Shown piece by piece: positions 19,603 through 28,422 of a stretch of DNA of 64,000 bases. The position numbers and the translations under genes are program-made. The stretch lies in assembly GCA_031254105.1 (NCBI GenBank), contig JAIRVB010000040.1:17970-81969 (forward strand), given 5' to 3'. Within the stretch, counting starts at the first letter, position 1. Each line of letters opens with the position of its first letter. The notes beneath the pieces were generated by a model that was given only the letters and a program-made list of their open reading frames with translations, was not told where the DNA came from and did not search any database. The stretch comes from Chitinispirillales bacterium (GTDB lineage: Bacteria; Fibrobacterota; Chitinivibrionia; Chitinivibrionales; Chitinispirillaceae).

Positions 19603-19950
19603 CTATCTTAAATAACCAAATGCAATCTGCTGTATATCTGTGTAATAAATATTTTTCGGCTTGCCATAAAATGTATTCAAATTATAGATAAAATCACTGC
19701 GACTGAAACCTCGTATATGAGTACCTTCGGGCATATAACCTAATGGTGTTGAAACTACAAAGCGACAATTAGGCGAACAATTAGCACGAATACTATCTAG
19801 AATTTTCAATTCCTCAAACAGCGTAATATGCTCAATAACCTCACTTAGTAGTATTGTATCAAAACAATAAGAATTATCAAAACTAAGTCCTTCTGAAACA
19901 GAGTGTACTATTTTGATTTTTTGGTTATTATAAAAAGGATACTTTTTCAT
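19603..19950 (-). pseudogene. N-terminally truncated class I SAM methyltransferase
   Basis: 115 aa from the ATG at 19950. It contains the middle and end of a methyltransferase fold (YCFDTILLSEVIEHI, then CRFVVSTPLGYMPEG), but the SAM-binding motif I (E/DxGxGxG) that should lie about 50 residues earlier is absent. Upstream bases encode only a short peptide ending in a stop before this ATG. Probably the remnant of a 5'-deleted gene. If translated, it could not bind SAM normally. Confidence 0.55.
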
Positions 19951-20013
19951 CAATTGTAACCATTGGATTTCATTCTACTGAAAATCATATTATAACCCAT
20001 TTCTTTGTACATT

Positions 20014-20941
20014 TTATAACAAATCAGATATAAGCTTTCTGATATTAATTATTTGTTGCTCGTAATGATTTGCAAGCACTTCAGAATTAAGTATGCAAAG
20101 AGTATCTCTAATATTTGCAATTCCTAATTTTTTAAACAATGCGGCACGCAACGTGTTATTATATAGCCTTGCCTTATTTCCATAGGCTAATGCAACAACG
20201 CAAGCGTGTACTCTATCAGAGTGTACTGCCGTAGCATTAGCATACAATGTGAGATAATCTTCTGGAATATCTGAAATATGTGTTCTATATTTATTTATGC
20301 GATGTTCAGACAACCCCCCCCAAAAGATTATGATGAGCGTATAAAATGTCTCTTCCCTCATGATCTATAGATGTTGGTATAAGCGATGAATCAAAAGTAA
20401 CGACATCATAATTTGGAAAATCAAGATGAGGCGGCTCATAGTAACGAGAAAGGGCAAATGCACAATCAATACCGGAAACAATATTTTTTACATATTCTTT
20501 AAACATTGAATACGTATTATCATCCCTAGTAATAATTGCAACCTTGCCAAGTTTGGATAGAAAATCTGAATAATATTTAGCTTCAAAGTTTGTGTATTCG
20601 CTAGCTCCTACCCCTAATCCAAGAAAAGCAACACCACGTTTTGCTGCACTAAGAAATGAACGTCCATTATTATCGACAAATTCTTTACACATACGCATTC
20701 CGGCAAAGACTATCAGATCAATTTTCGCTAATTCCGCCATCTCAAGGGAATTAATAGAATATTTTTGTTGTTGAGATGGAGGTACTTGGCTGTGATTGAA
20801 CATCCAATGAGTTACACCACCTAAAATGAAAAGTTTTGCACTTGGAAAAGCCTCTTGGATAAATTGCTTTGCTCCCATATCAAAAAACGCATTACCGACA
20901 TTCGTTGCTGTACATCCAGTATAAATACCAATTTTAAGCAT
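20014..20941 (-). pseudogene. Polysaccharide pyruvyl transferase, frameshifted at a run of eight G
   Basis: The start is the ATG at 20941, with AAGGAGG just upstream. The first 200 or so residues (MLKIGIYTGCTATNVGNAFF, LIVFAGMRMCKEF, VAFLGLGVGASEY, VVTFDSSLIPTS) are the N-terminal half of a CsaB/WcaK-type pyruvyl transferase. At 20314-20321 a run of eight G (minus strand) shifts the frame to an early stop. With seven G the frame continues through SEHRINKYRTH, LYANATAVHSDRVHACVVALAYG (the typical C-terminal His/Asp motif) to 20014. The gene is either switched off by slippage (phase variation) or the run is a sequencing error. The product would add pyruvate ketal to a surface glycan. It overlaps the preceding gene by 8 bases. 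Confidence 0.78.
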
Positions 20942-23816
20942 TATGAAACCTCCTTGTAAACTCTTTTTCCTTGATACCAACCCACTTTACCATCAGTTGA
21001 TCATTATTTGCTGGATGTCCATATTCCACCACCATTGATTTTACACTTATACAATATTGACTCATGATTGCTTCAAGCATGTTTCGCTCAGGCCAACGCT
21101 CCCACGGTGGGCAAACAAACCGCCCCCATTCAGATTCCTGTTTGTCTATAATTACAATCTTTCCACCCGGTTTACAAATTCTTGCGATTTCCGATATTGC
21201 GCCGCTTATATTCACAGAATGTTCTATGGCTTCCACGGAAAATACAACATCTGCATAATTGTCCGGTAACGGTATATTTTCAAGTGTACCTTGCACGCCT
21301 TTTATTTTGTTGGACAAATTTTCAAGCATTTTTTCTGACAAGTCAACACCGGTGTAATAAGAATTGGGATATTTTTCAAGTAACTTTTTCAAAAAGCGAC
21401 CGCGGCCACAGCCTGCATCAACAACAATCTGGTTATTGTTGATTTCATTTGCAACAGCTATAAATCTTCCATCTGAAACGGAAATTTCGGTAGGGAAAAT
21501 ATCTACGTTTTGATCAAAATGCCGTCTTATACGCCAACGCTGTGCATCAAGATAATATTTCACTGCCCACGAAGGTTCATTTTTAGGAAAGTAATTTGCT
21601 CCATTTCCAACACTTCCAAGAAATCCGCCGGAAAGAGATTGATTAGCGTCAAGCCATTCCATAGCTTTGTCAGCAGGAGCGCTCATTCCGGCTTTATACC
21701 AACAGACAGCCAATTGAGATAATCCTGGAATGCAAACCCATTCCACACTTTCATATGCTCTTACTGTGCCATCAATATTTTGATTATTTGCAAAAAAAGA
21801 AAGAATATCCAAGACATCAGAACAACGCCCTAAATCTATCATGGCTTCTATTTCATAACTTAAAAAATGCAGAAGCGTTTTTTTGTCGAGAAACCGCTCT
21901 CCTGCCATATAAAAATCAATACATTTTTCAGCGGCTTCAATATATTGTGGAAATTCAAACTTTCGAGCAGCCTCAATAAATGGTGGAAGAGTATAGAGCA
22001 TGATTCCTTCCGGGATTATTCCATTTCCGTAATTGTCATACTGCCTTATAAAACCGGTTTTGCCTCCGTCAAGCATACCGTTATACAGGCAGTGCATGAC
22101 TCTTTCTGCCCCCGTACGAATTAATTTGGACGTATCTGACAACGCTAACAATCCACGCAGCACTTGTCCAACGTCAAACAAAAAAACTTTATTAGACCCA
22201 GCGCCTAAAAAACCCCCATTCGGCTGTTGCTTTGTCAATAACCATTGTCCAAGTTCCAACGCGAAGTCTTTCATCCCGTAATCAATAAGCGTAGGAATAA
22301 TGTAACCGGTAACTTCGGGATAACTTTCATGTGCTTTTGAATGAATGAGTATTCCGCCAGTTTGATGCGTGTTGTTTTTTAACCAGTTAAGTGCTTTTTC
22401 TGTAGTAGTCGCCACAACTTTGTTAAACGAGTAAATACTTTCGCTTTGTCCATTGTGAAATGCAATCATTGGCCGCTGGTAATCGCTTGTTATTGATATT
22501 TGCTGTGCGTGTTTAAAATTAAGAACTTTTTTTATATATTCTATTTCTGCGTACACATTTCCGCGTTGTGGATAATATCGTTCTTGTGTAGCAAATTCAC
22601 CAAGTATGCAAGTGATATTTGAAGCACCAAGTTCTTGTAAAAATGCATCTTTATCGGAAACATGATGATACACAGACAACATAAGTAAAACATCTGTTTT
22701 CCAAGAATAAGGAACTATGCCTGTGGCATATTCTACAAAAATAACTTTATCAGAATCATTGTAAAAGGAAAGAATTTTAGCTGCTTCGACATAGCGCGGG
22801 TCTCCTTCCAATCCGACAATTGAGGCTGTCTGGGCATTATCAGCACAAAAGAAAGAGAACATACCCATATTTGAGCCGAGGTCAACAACATGTAGAGGTC
22901 TACCTAAAATAGAGTGTGCATATAATAGAATATCGTTTACCTGTTCATATCTTTTATCATTTATAGGCCGCTGTCCTTGTATTGTAAAATCGGGCAAATT
23001 AATTGATTGATATATGCGTTCATCCGGTTGCTGCTCGGTATCTAAATTAAATGAACTTGAATTATCAAAATTGCATTTGGCAATATATTCTGGCAATTTA
23101 TCTTTAATAATACTATTGAACACTTTTTTCAGTCTGTTCATACACGTAAAGCCAGGTATATCACTATTATTAAAAATCGGAAAATTGCCCACATCATCGC
23201 CTTCGCATTGCCCTTTAACATCTAGTGAACACTCAAAAGGAACATTTTGCTTTTTATACCGCGCCTCTTCAAAATCTATTATGACGGGTGTTAAATCTTC
23301 CCTGAAGCAAACGTTTTTTTCGTGAATATCTGTATGTATAATATTCATGTCGTACAATTCACGCACAAATGAGTATAGTAGTTCAAAGGATTTTATAATT
23401 TGAACAGGATTTAATCTATGAATAGTACTAAATGGGGATAGCACTTCAACAGCAAGGAACAAATAATCATCATATTCTTGAAAACCAAGCAATTTAGGGA
23501 TATGATGAGAGTAAGAAAGCTTGTTTAGAAAATTTCGCTCATTTTCCAATGAAGATACCGAGATAAATTCATTCTCTGATTCTAATGCGCTTTCAACTAA
23601 AATGCTTTTATGTTTCGCTTTTATAAAACATGAGTTACTTTCTGAGTTAGCAATAAATAGCTGACTTCCACCACCTGGATTCCATGGACGATTTACAGGT
23701 GTAATCTGAATTTGCTCTTTTCCAAGGAAATGTTTTGCAGATTTGAGAACAAACTCATACGGCACGCTATCCAAATAACGCTCTTTTAATTGAATGACAT
23801 CTTTATTGAATTTCAA
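20934..23816 (-). CDS. Four-domain fusion: kinase-like, methyltransferase, alpha/alpha-barrel, methyltransferase
   Basis: 960 aa. Residues about 40-190 are kinase-like, with HTDIHEKN (161-168) as catalytic loop and DFE (181-183) as metal site, similar to LPS/choline-type phosphotransferases. Residues about 295-450 form a class I methyltransferase (VVDLGSNMGMF). Residues about 465-740 are helical repeats of the alpha/alpha-barrel type (WLKNNTHQTGGI, WLLTKQQPNGGFLG, WLDANQSLSGGFLG), like prenyl-cyclase or glycosidase barrels. Residues about 760-900 form a second methyltransferase (VVDAGCGRGRF, DVVFSVEAIEHS). In the glycan cluster it probably phosphorylates and methylates the end of a polysaccharide, as chain-terminating kinase/methyltransferases do in some O-antigens. 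That role is inference. Confidence 0.72.
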   Translation of the reverse strand: MKFNKDVIQLKERYLDSVPYEFVLKSAKHFLGKEQIQITPVNRPWNPGGGSQLFIANSESNSCFIKAKHKSILVESALESENEFISVSSLENERNFLNKLSYSHHIPKLLGFQEYDDYLFLAVEVLSPFSTIHRLNPVQIIKSFELLYSFVRELYDMNIIHTDIHEKNVCFREDLTPVIIDFEEARYKKQNVPFECSLDVKGQCEGDDVGNFPIFNNSDIPGFTCMNRLKKVFNSIIKDKLPEYIAKCNFDNSSSFNLDTEQQPDERIYQSINLPDFTIQGQRPINDKRYEQVNDILLYAHSILGRPLHVVDLGSNMGMFSFFCADNAQTASIVGLEGDPRYVEAAKILSFYNDSDKVIFVEYATGIVPYSWKTDVLLMLSVYHHVSDKDAFLQELGASNITCILGEFATQERYYPQRGNVYAEIEYIKKVLNFKHAQQISITSDYQRPMIAFHNGQSESIYSFNKVVATTTEKALNWLKNNTHQTGGILIHSKAHESYPEVTGYIIPTLIDYGMKDFALELGQWLLTKQQPNGGFLGAGSNKVFLFDVGQVLRGLLALSDTSKLIRTGAERVMHCLYNGMLDGGKTGFIRQYDNYGNGIIPEGIMLYTLPPFIEAARKFEFPQYIEAAEKCIDFYMAGERFLDKKTLLHFLSYEIEAMIDLGRCSDVLDILSFFANNQNIDGTVRAYESVEWVCIPGLSQLAVCWYKAGMSAPADKAMEWLDANQSLSGGFLGSVGNGANYFPKNEPSWAVKYYLDAQRWRIRRHFDQNVDIFPTEISVSDGRFIAVANEINNNQIVVDAGCGRGRFLKKLLEKYPNSYYTGVDLSEKMLENLSNKIKGVQGTLENIPLPDNYADVVFSVEAIEHSVNISGAISEIARICKPGGKIVIIDKQESEWGRFVCPPWERWPERNMLEAIMSQYCISVKSMVVEYGHPANNDQLMVKWVGIKEKEFTRRFHNA

Positions 23817-23876
23817 TTGCCAATCTCCAAATTATAAACAAGAATTATAACCGAAATTTTATCCAAAGTAAAATCC

Positions 23877-24995
23877 CTAAAGTTCATTAGCATAAATTTT
23901 CTCCAAAACCTTAACCTGCTCTTTTATGTCATACCCGGCTTTCGCAATATCTGCCGACATGTTCACCCTTAAATAATTACTGTTAGCTATTTCCGCTATT
24001 TTAGCAACCCACATATCATTGTCATACGGTAAAAATTCAATATTGCTGGTAATCCCCGCCTCATTTGTAACAAACTCACTTGCCAGGCATCTAAGCCCAG
24101 CCGCCTGAGCTTCGATTAACGTATACGGCAACCCCTCAAATCTTGACGGCAGAACAAAAACGTCCATTGCCTGAAGTAATTCCGGAATGTCGTCCCTATG
24201 TCCCAAAAACAGTACATCATCCGATAAGCCTAAGGCTTTAACTTTTTCCATGATGCCTTTATGAAACTCTCCTGTTCCTATTAATAAAAGTTTGGCGTTT
24301 GGTATTATTCCGCAAACGCGGCTCATTATGTCAATCAACATTTCATGATTTTTGGGGTAGCCAAATCTTCCGATATGACCAACTACGAAAGATTTTTTTA
24401 AACCTAATTCTTCACGGTATTTTTTGCGTGTATCCGGATTGTATGAAAACTTTTCCACCTCTATTGCATTGTTAAGAACCCTGATCTTTTCACGGGGTAT
24501 CTGTTCACCGAACAACCACTCTCCCGCAGCTTTTGAGCACGCACAAAAATGAGTAGCTAATTGTGCAGAAAACTCAGCTTTGTTTTTTTTATGAATTAAG
24601 GTTAATTTTTCGTGATCTTCTCCATCCTTAGGCAATACATTTGTTGAGTGGGCGTGTACTATAATAACGGGGATACCTCTTTTTACCGCGACCCGCTCAA
24701 TTAAAAATCCTCTCCAAAATGAAGTGTGTAAATGAACGGCATCATAGCCTTCGTCAAGAATCGCGTTTAAATCACATGTAAATAATTCTTCATTCCCCTC
24801 GGCAAACAATGGTATATAATGCACCTTAAAGCCATATTTAACTACATCTTCATGCAAATCCAAAGGCTCTTTACTTAACGCTAAAAAACCAAATTGGAAC
24901 TTTGATTTATCAATGTATTTTAAAGTGTTTAAAAAGAATTGGTGCAACCCGCCTTTTCCTTTTTGAGGGGTGGGATATTGTAAGACCTTAATCAA
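23877..24995 (-). CDS. Family 4 glycosyltransferase (GT-B)
   Basis: 372 aa. The N-terminal acceptor domain contains KGKGGLHQFFLNTLKYI and DAVHLHTSFWRG. The C-terminal donor domain has SFVVGHIGRFGYPKNHEML, KLLLIGTGEF, VLFLGHRDDIPELL and the E-x7-E motif SRFEGLPYTLIEAQAAGL. It transfers a sugar from an activated nucleotide sugar with retention of configuration. It lies in the minus-strand glycan cluster, 60 bases before the four-domain fusion gene. Confidence 0.93.
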   Translation of the reverse strand: MIKVLQYPTPQKGKGGLHQFFLNTLKYIDKSKFQFGFLALSKEPLDLHEDVVKYGFKVHYIPLFAEGNEELFTCDLNAILDEGYDAVHLHTSFWRGFLIERVAVKRGIPVIIVHAHSTNVLPKDGEDHEKLTLIHKKNKAEFSAQLATHFCACSKAAGEWLFGEQIPREKIRVLNNAIEVEKFSYNPDTRKKYREELGLKKSFVVGHIGRFGYPKNHEMLIDIMSRVCGIIPNAKLLLIGTGEFHKGIMEKVKALGLSDDVLFLGHRDDIPELLQAMDVFVLPSRFEGLPYTLIEAQAAGLRCLASEFVTNEAGITSNIEFLPYDNDMWVAKIAEIANSNYLRVNMSADIAKAGYDIKEQVKVLEKIYANEL

Positions 24996-25097
24996 GACCT
25001 GAGTCCTTTCCTTTACAATTCAAACTCCGGCTTTTTCGGCAGAATTTTATTAAAGCTTTTAGCCGCTCGGGGTCGTTTCCGTCTATCAAAAAAATTA
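24996..25097 (-). other. Possible gene remnant between two glycosyltransferases
   Basis: On the minus strand the frame FLIDGNDPERLKALIKFC reads open from about 25080 to a stop near 24995, without a start codon. It has a protein-like composition and may be the tail of a deleted gene. Confidence 0.25.
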
Positions 25098-26072
25098 CTA
25101 TATCAATGGAACCGGCTCGCACTCAGCTGCCTCCAAATCAAGCAGTTTACACATCCTTTCAAACTTTTCGGGAAATTCCTCATTCGTTTTAATATAATCA
25201 TCTATATAAAGCCTAATTTCATTCCTCATTTGCTCTAAGATTTCCACGTTTTTCTGTTCGGCGGCAATTTTAGCGATAATACCCGCGTGATGACAGTAAA
25301 ACCCTCTTGCCCAATAGCTTTCATTGTTATATCCGTTATCGTTAAGCAGCTTTTCGACTTTTTTATAAACAACCAAAATGTCTTTCTTTAAATCGAGAGA
25401 TTTTGACTTCGTAGTTGCTGTTGCACGTTGATAATAATGGTATAACGGCTTATCGATATAAACGCCAGTACAGCCTGGGGTTAAGAAAAGTGATGTATTG
25501 AATAAAACATCGGCGGCATATCTGTTGTTTTCGTCAAAGAACAGGCGGCGGCTCTTAATTATATCCGCTGAATAGAGTTTATTCCAAATATAACCTGCAA
25601 ACCCTTTATAGTAATCTCTTTTGAGGGGATAAAGCGGCATATCCCTCTGAGGTATAACCCCATCGGGAATCTTCTTTTTGTTGACAATAGGAAACGATTC
25701 CGTATCGAAATCTATATAATAGCTTGATATGCTTATTTTTGTATTTTTTTCTTTTAATACTTTGTATAATGTTTCATACATATCCGGTTCTATCCAATCG
25801 TCAGGATCAACTGAACCGATGAAATCCCCTGTCAAATTTTTTAAGGCAGCATTGCGCGCGGAGTTTATTCCGCCGTTTTCTTTATGAAAGACTCTGATCC
25901 GGCTGTCATTTCCGGCGTATTCATCACAAATTTTGCCACTGTTATCAGTTGAACCGTCATTGATTAAAAATATTTCAAGATTTTTATATGTTTGATTTAT
26001 GACGCTGTCAATACATTTTTTTATGTAAGGTTCAACGTTATAAATGGGGATTATTATTGATATTTTTTCCAT
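25098..26072 (-). CDS. Family 2 glycosyltransferase
   Basis: 324 aa. MEKISIIIPIYNVEPYIKKC, NLEIFLINDGSTDNSGKIC, NGGINSARNAAL and IGSVDPDDWIE (DxD site) define a GT-A glycosyltransferase of the WcaA/SpsA type. The C-terminal third is helical and includes YHYYQRATATT. It is typical of capsule or O-antigen clusters; sugar donor and linkage cannot be read from sequence. Confidence 0.93.
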   Translation of the reverse strand: MEKISIIIPIYNVEPYIKKCIDSVINQTYKNLEIFLINDGSTDNSGKICDEYAGNDSRIRVFHKENGGINSARNAALKNLTGDFIGSVDPDDWIEPDMYETLYKVLKEKNTKISISSYYIDFDTESFPIVNKKKIPDGVIPQRDMPLYPLKRDYYKGFAGYIWNKLYSADIIKSRRLFFDENNRYAADVLFNTSLFLTPGCTGVYIDKPLYHYYQRATATTKSKSLDLKKDILVVYKKVEKLLNDNGYNNESYWARGFYCHHAGIIAKIAAEQKNVEILEQMRNEIRLYIDDYIKTNEEFPEKFERMCKLLDLEAAECEPVPLI

Positions 26073-26156
26073 TTTTTCTCTTGATAATATGACAGCCGGT
26101 ATAGCATTAGCATAAAGTCCGGTTGTTTCAGCTCATCATAACCGAAACCGCATATT

Positions 26157-27908
26157 TCAATTCTTTTCAGTTTTGAAATTTTCTAATTCAGGAATACTAA
26201 GTACCCGATCCACACCTGGATACTCTCTCTCTAAAATCAACTGAATCTCATTTATCAGTTTAATGTTCGGACATACAACAAGCCCGATGTTTTCTTTACG
26301 AATGACATCCGGTTCGTATATTTTACAGTCATACTCCGCGTCTGCGGTTCTCAGCAATATAGAGTCAGGATTAATATTTACAAAGTATGCATTTCTATAA
26401 AATGGTTTTGATATGTTTCTGAAAAATCTGATAGTGTCATTTGTCGCAGGCCATACGCATACCTTATCATTTCCATTCGCAAGCGTATCAAGAACCTTTG
26501 AAATTCGTGCAGTGTCAGGCTTTGTGTTTAAGTCATATCCCTCGTATAAAATTCTGGTTTGAGCGATTTTATCTTTCATTTGCGACCACTCGTTATCGGA
26601 CATCTTTGATATATTGACCATAGGGCACCCGTCACGCAGATATTGCACAGGATCGCTGATAATCCCCCGCCCGCAAGCAACCTTGTATATATGGCTGCCC
26701 GGAAACGTCATTATATTCAGAAGATAAATTCCGAAATTACGGTGCTCGCACCACCAATTTAAAGCTTCGTTGACAGTTTCGGCTGTTTCTTCCAAATCAC
26801 CGAAAATTATACATCCGTCCGGTCTGATCCCTTTTTCAATTGTAAGATTAAACGTAGGTTCTATAAACTCGGAGGATGTGTGTTTTTTCATGCTTTTCAG
26901 TATTTTTTCGTTTACATGTTCAACGCCGTACATGATTTCCGAACAACCGCTTTCCTTTAACAGTTCAAGTGTTTCGGCGTTTACCAAACTCATTCTTGTT
27001 GAGATTTTATATTTAATACCATAGGATTTAATCCGTGCGCAAAATTCCCTCACATAGGTGAAGTCACCGCCGAACAATTCATCGCATATATAAGCGCGCT
27101 TAAAAGGGAATTTGGATTTTAGCCAGTCAATTTCCCCAAAAAGATTATCTAATGAGCGGCGGCGGTATTTTTTTCCGCTAGAATGGAAGCAAAACGTGCA
27201 ATTGCAGGGACAGGAGCGGCTTGCGACAATGGTTACTCCTATATCACTTACTATCGAAATTCCCGAATACCGGCGTTCAAACATTTCAATGTAATCAAAC
27301 CCGTCATAATCGGGGAAAGGAAGACAATCTAAATCTATAATTTCCTCACGCGGGGATGTAATAAAATACCCGCAGCTGTTTTTACCGATAATTCCCTCAA
27401 CTTCGGTAATATTACCGCAGGTTTCCAAAGCGTAAGCTAAAGCATTTATCGTTATTTCGCCCTCGCCTATTACGCCGTAATCGGCGTTTTCAAACGCTTT
27501 CATAGCCACCTCAGGTTCGGCGGTAACAATTCCCCCGCCCACAATCGTAATTATGTCAGACCTGATTGATTTAGCTGCGTCTATAATTTCACGAAGTAAC
27601 GTATATTGCCCGCTAAGACCGCCTGTTGCTATAACGTCAATATTGTTGTTAATTATTGTTTCTTTCAGCAATTCAAACGGTTTTTTCCTATATGTCAAAT
27701 TAAGAGTAAATACAGTTCTTCCCGATGCTTTTAAACTTGAAGAAACCAACCCGAAACCTACTGGAAATCTATACTGGGAGCGCATATCAGCTTGAACGGG
27801 AAGCGCTATTAAATAATTAAGATTTTTGCAGGTTTTATCAGGCAGTTTAATCATATCCAAAAACCTTTTTGTGATATTTTCAACAGCCGGTTTATTCTCC
27901 GAATTCAT
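26157..27908 (-). CDS. B12-binding-type radical SAM protein
   Basis: 583 aa from the ATG at 27908, which has GAGGG upstream. The N-terminal domain has the cobalamin-binding-domain fold pattern (VIATGGLSGQYTLLREII, TIVGGGIVTAEPEVAM), but I see no DxHxxG base-off motif. The radical SAM core has CPCNCTFC (C-x3-C-x2-C) at about residue 235, GGDF, MYGVEHVNEKIL and the PDGCIIFG strand. Such proteins do radical methylation or rearrangement chemistry, often on sugars or lipids. The C-terminal about 130 residues are a separate domain. Cluster position suggests modification of a glycan or its lipid carrier. Confidence 0.85.
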   Translation of the reverse strand: MNSENKPAVENITKRFLDMIKLPDKTCKNLNYLIALPVQADMRSQYRFPVGFGLVSSSLKASGRTVFTLNLTYRKKPFELLKETIINNNIDVIATGGLSGQYTLLREIIDAAKSIRSDIITIVGGGIVTAEPEVAMKAFENADYGVIGEGEITINALAYALETCGNITEVEGIIGKNSCGYFITSPREEIIDLDCLPFPDYDGFDYIEMFERRYSGISIVSDIGVTIVASRSCPCNCTFCFHSSGKKYRRRSLDNLFGEIDWLKSKFPFKRAYICDELFGGDFTYVREFCARIKSYGIKYKISTRMSLVNAETLELLKESGCSEIMYGVEHVNEKILKSMKKHTSSEFIEPTFNLTIEKGIRPDGCIIFGDLEETAETVNEALNWWCEHRNFGIYLLNIMTFPGSHIYKVACGRGIISDPVQYLRDGCPMVNISKMSDNEWSQMKDKIAQTRILYEGYDLNTKPDTARISKVLDTLANGNDKVCVWPATNDTIRFFRNISKPFYRNAYFVNINPDSILLRTADAEYDCKIYEPDVIRKENIGLVVCPNIKLINEIQLILEREYPGVDRVLSIPELENFKTEKN

Positions 27909-28005
27909 GCAGTTACCCTCTTTTTTACTCCCAAAACTCTTTCCGTAATTCCCCGCCTGATTTACCAACGGTAAGCTTGCTCCTGCTCTGTTCGCGCCTC
28001 CATAT

Positions 28006-28422
28006 TCATACTTGCACCGTCCTTTCCTGATCTACCGTTTTCAAATCGTTCTTAATCTGCGTGGTTGAGATCATCTTTGTTCTTGGGAAATAAATAACAT
28101 CGCAGTATTCAGTCATAAAATCAAACTTTCCTTTCCAATCGTCTCCCATAACGAAAACGTCAACCTGATAAAGCTGAATATCATGCACTTTCTGATTCCA
28201 TGATTTTTCGGGAATAACCAAATCAACATACCTGACCGCTTCTAACAGATGCTTGCGTTCTTCATAATTGAAATAACATTTTTTGTTTTTATACTTCTCG
28301 TTGAATTCATCCTCAGAAAGCGCTACTATCAGATAATCGCCCCGCTCCTTTGCGCGTTGCAGCAGATTTATATGTCCATAATGAAGCAGGTCAAACGTAC
28401 CATAAGTAATAATTCTTTTCAT
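28006..28422 (-). CDS. tagD: Glycerol-3-phosphate cytidylyltransferase
   Basis: 138 aa from the ATG at 28422. MKRIITYGTFDLLHYGHINLL carries the HxGH nucleotidyltransferase motif, and IYFPRTKMISTTQIK carries the RTxxISTT motif of the TagD family. It makes CDP-glycerol from CTP and glycerol-3-phosphate in the cytoplasm. It overlaps the stop of the upstream CDP-glycerol glycerophosphotransferase-like gene by 4 bases (ATGA), so donor synthesis and transfer are coupled. Confidence 0.93.
   Translation of the reverse strand: MKRIITYGTFDLLHYGHINLLQRAKERGDYLIVALSEDEFNEKYKNKKCYFNYEERKHLLEAVRYVDLVIPEKSWNQKVHDIQLYQVDVFVMGDDWKGKFDFMTEYCDVIYFPRTKMISTTQIKNDLKTVDQERTVQV

Noticed and set aside
20014..20361. 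Separate 115-aa gene downstream of the pyruvyl transferase
   Set aside because: It is the C-terminal half of the same protein, displaced by the run of eight G.
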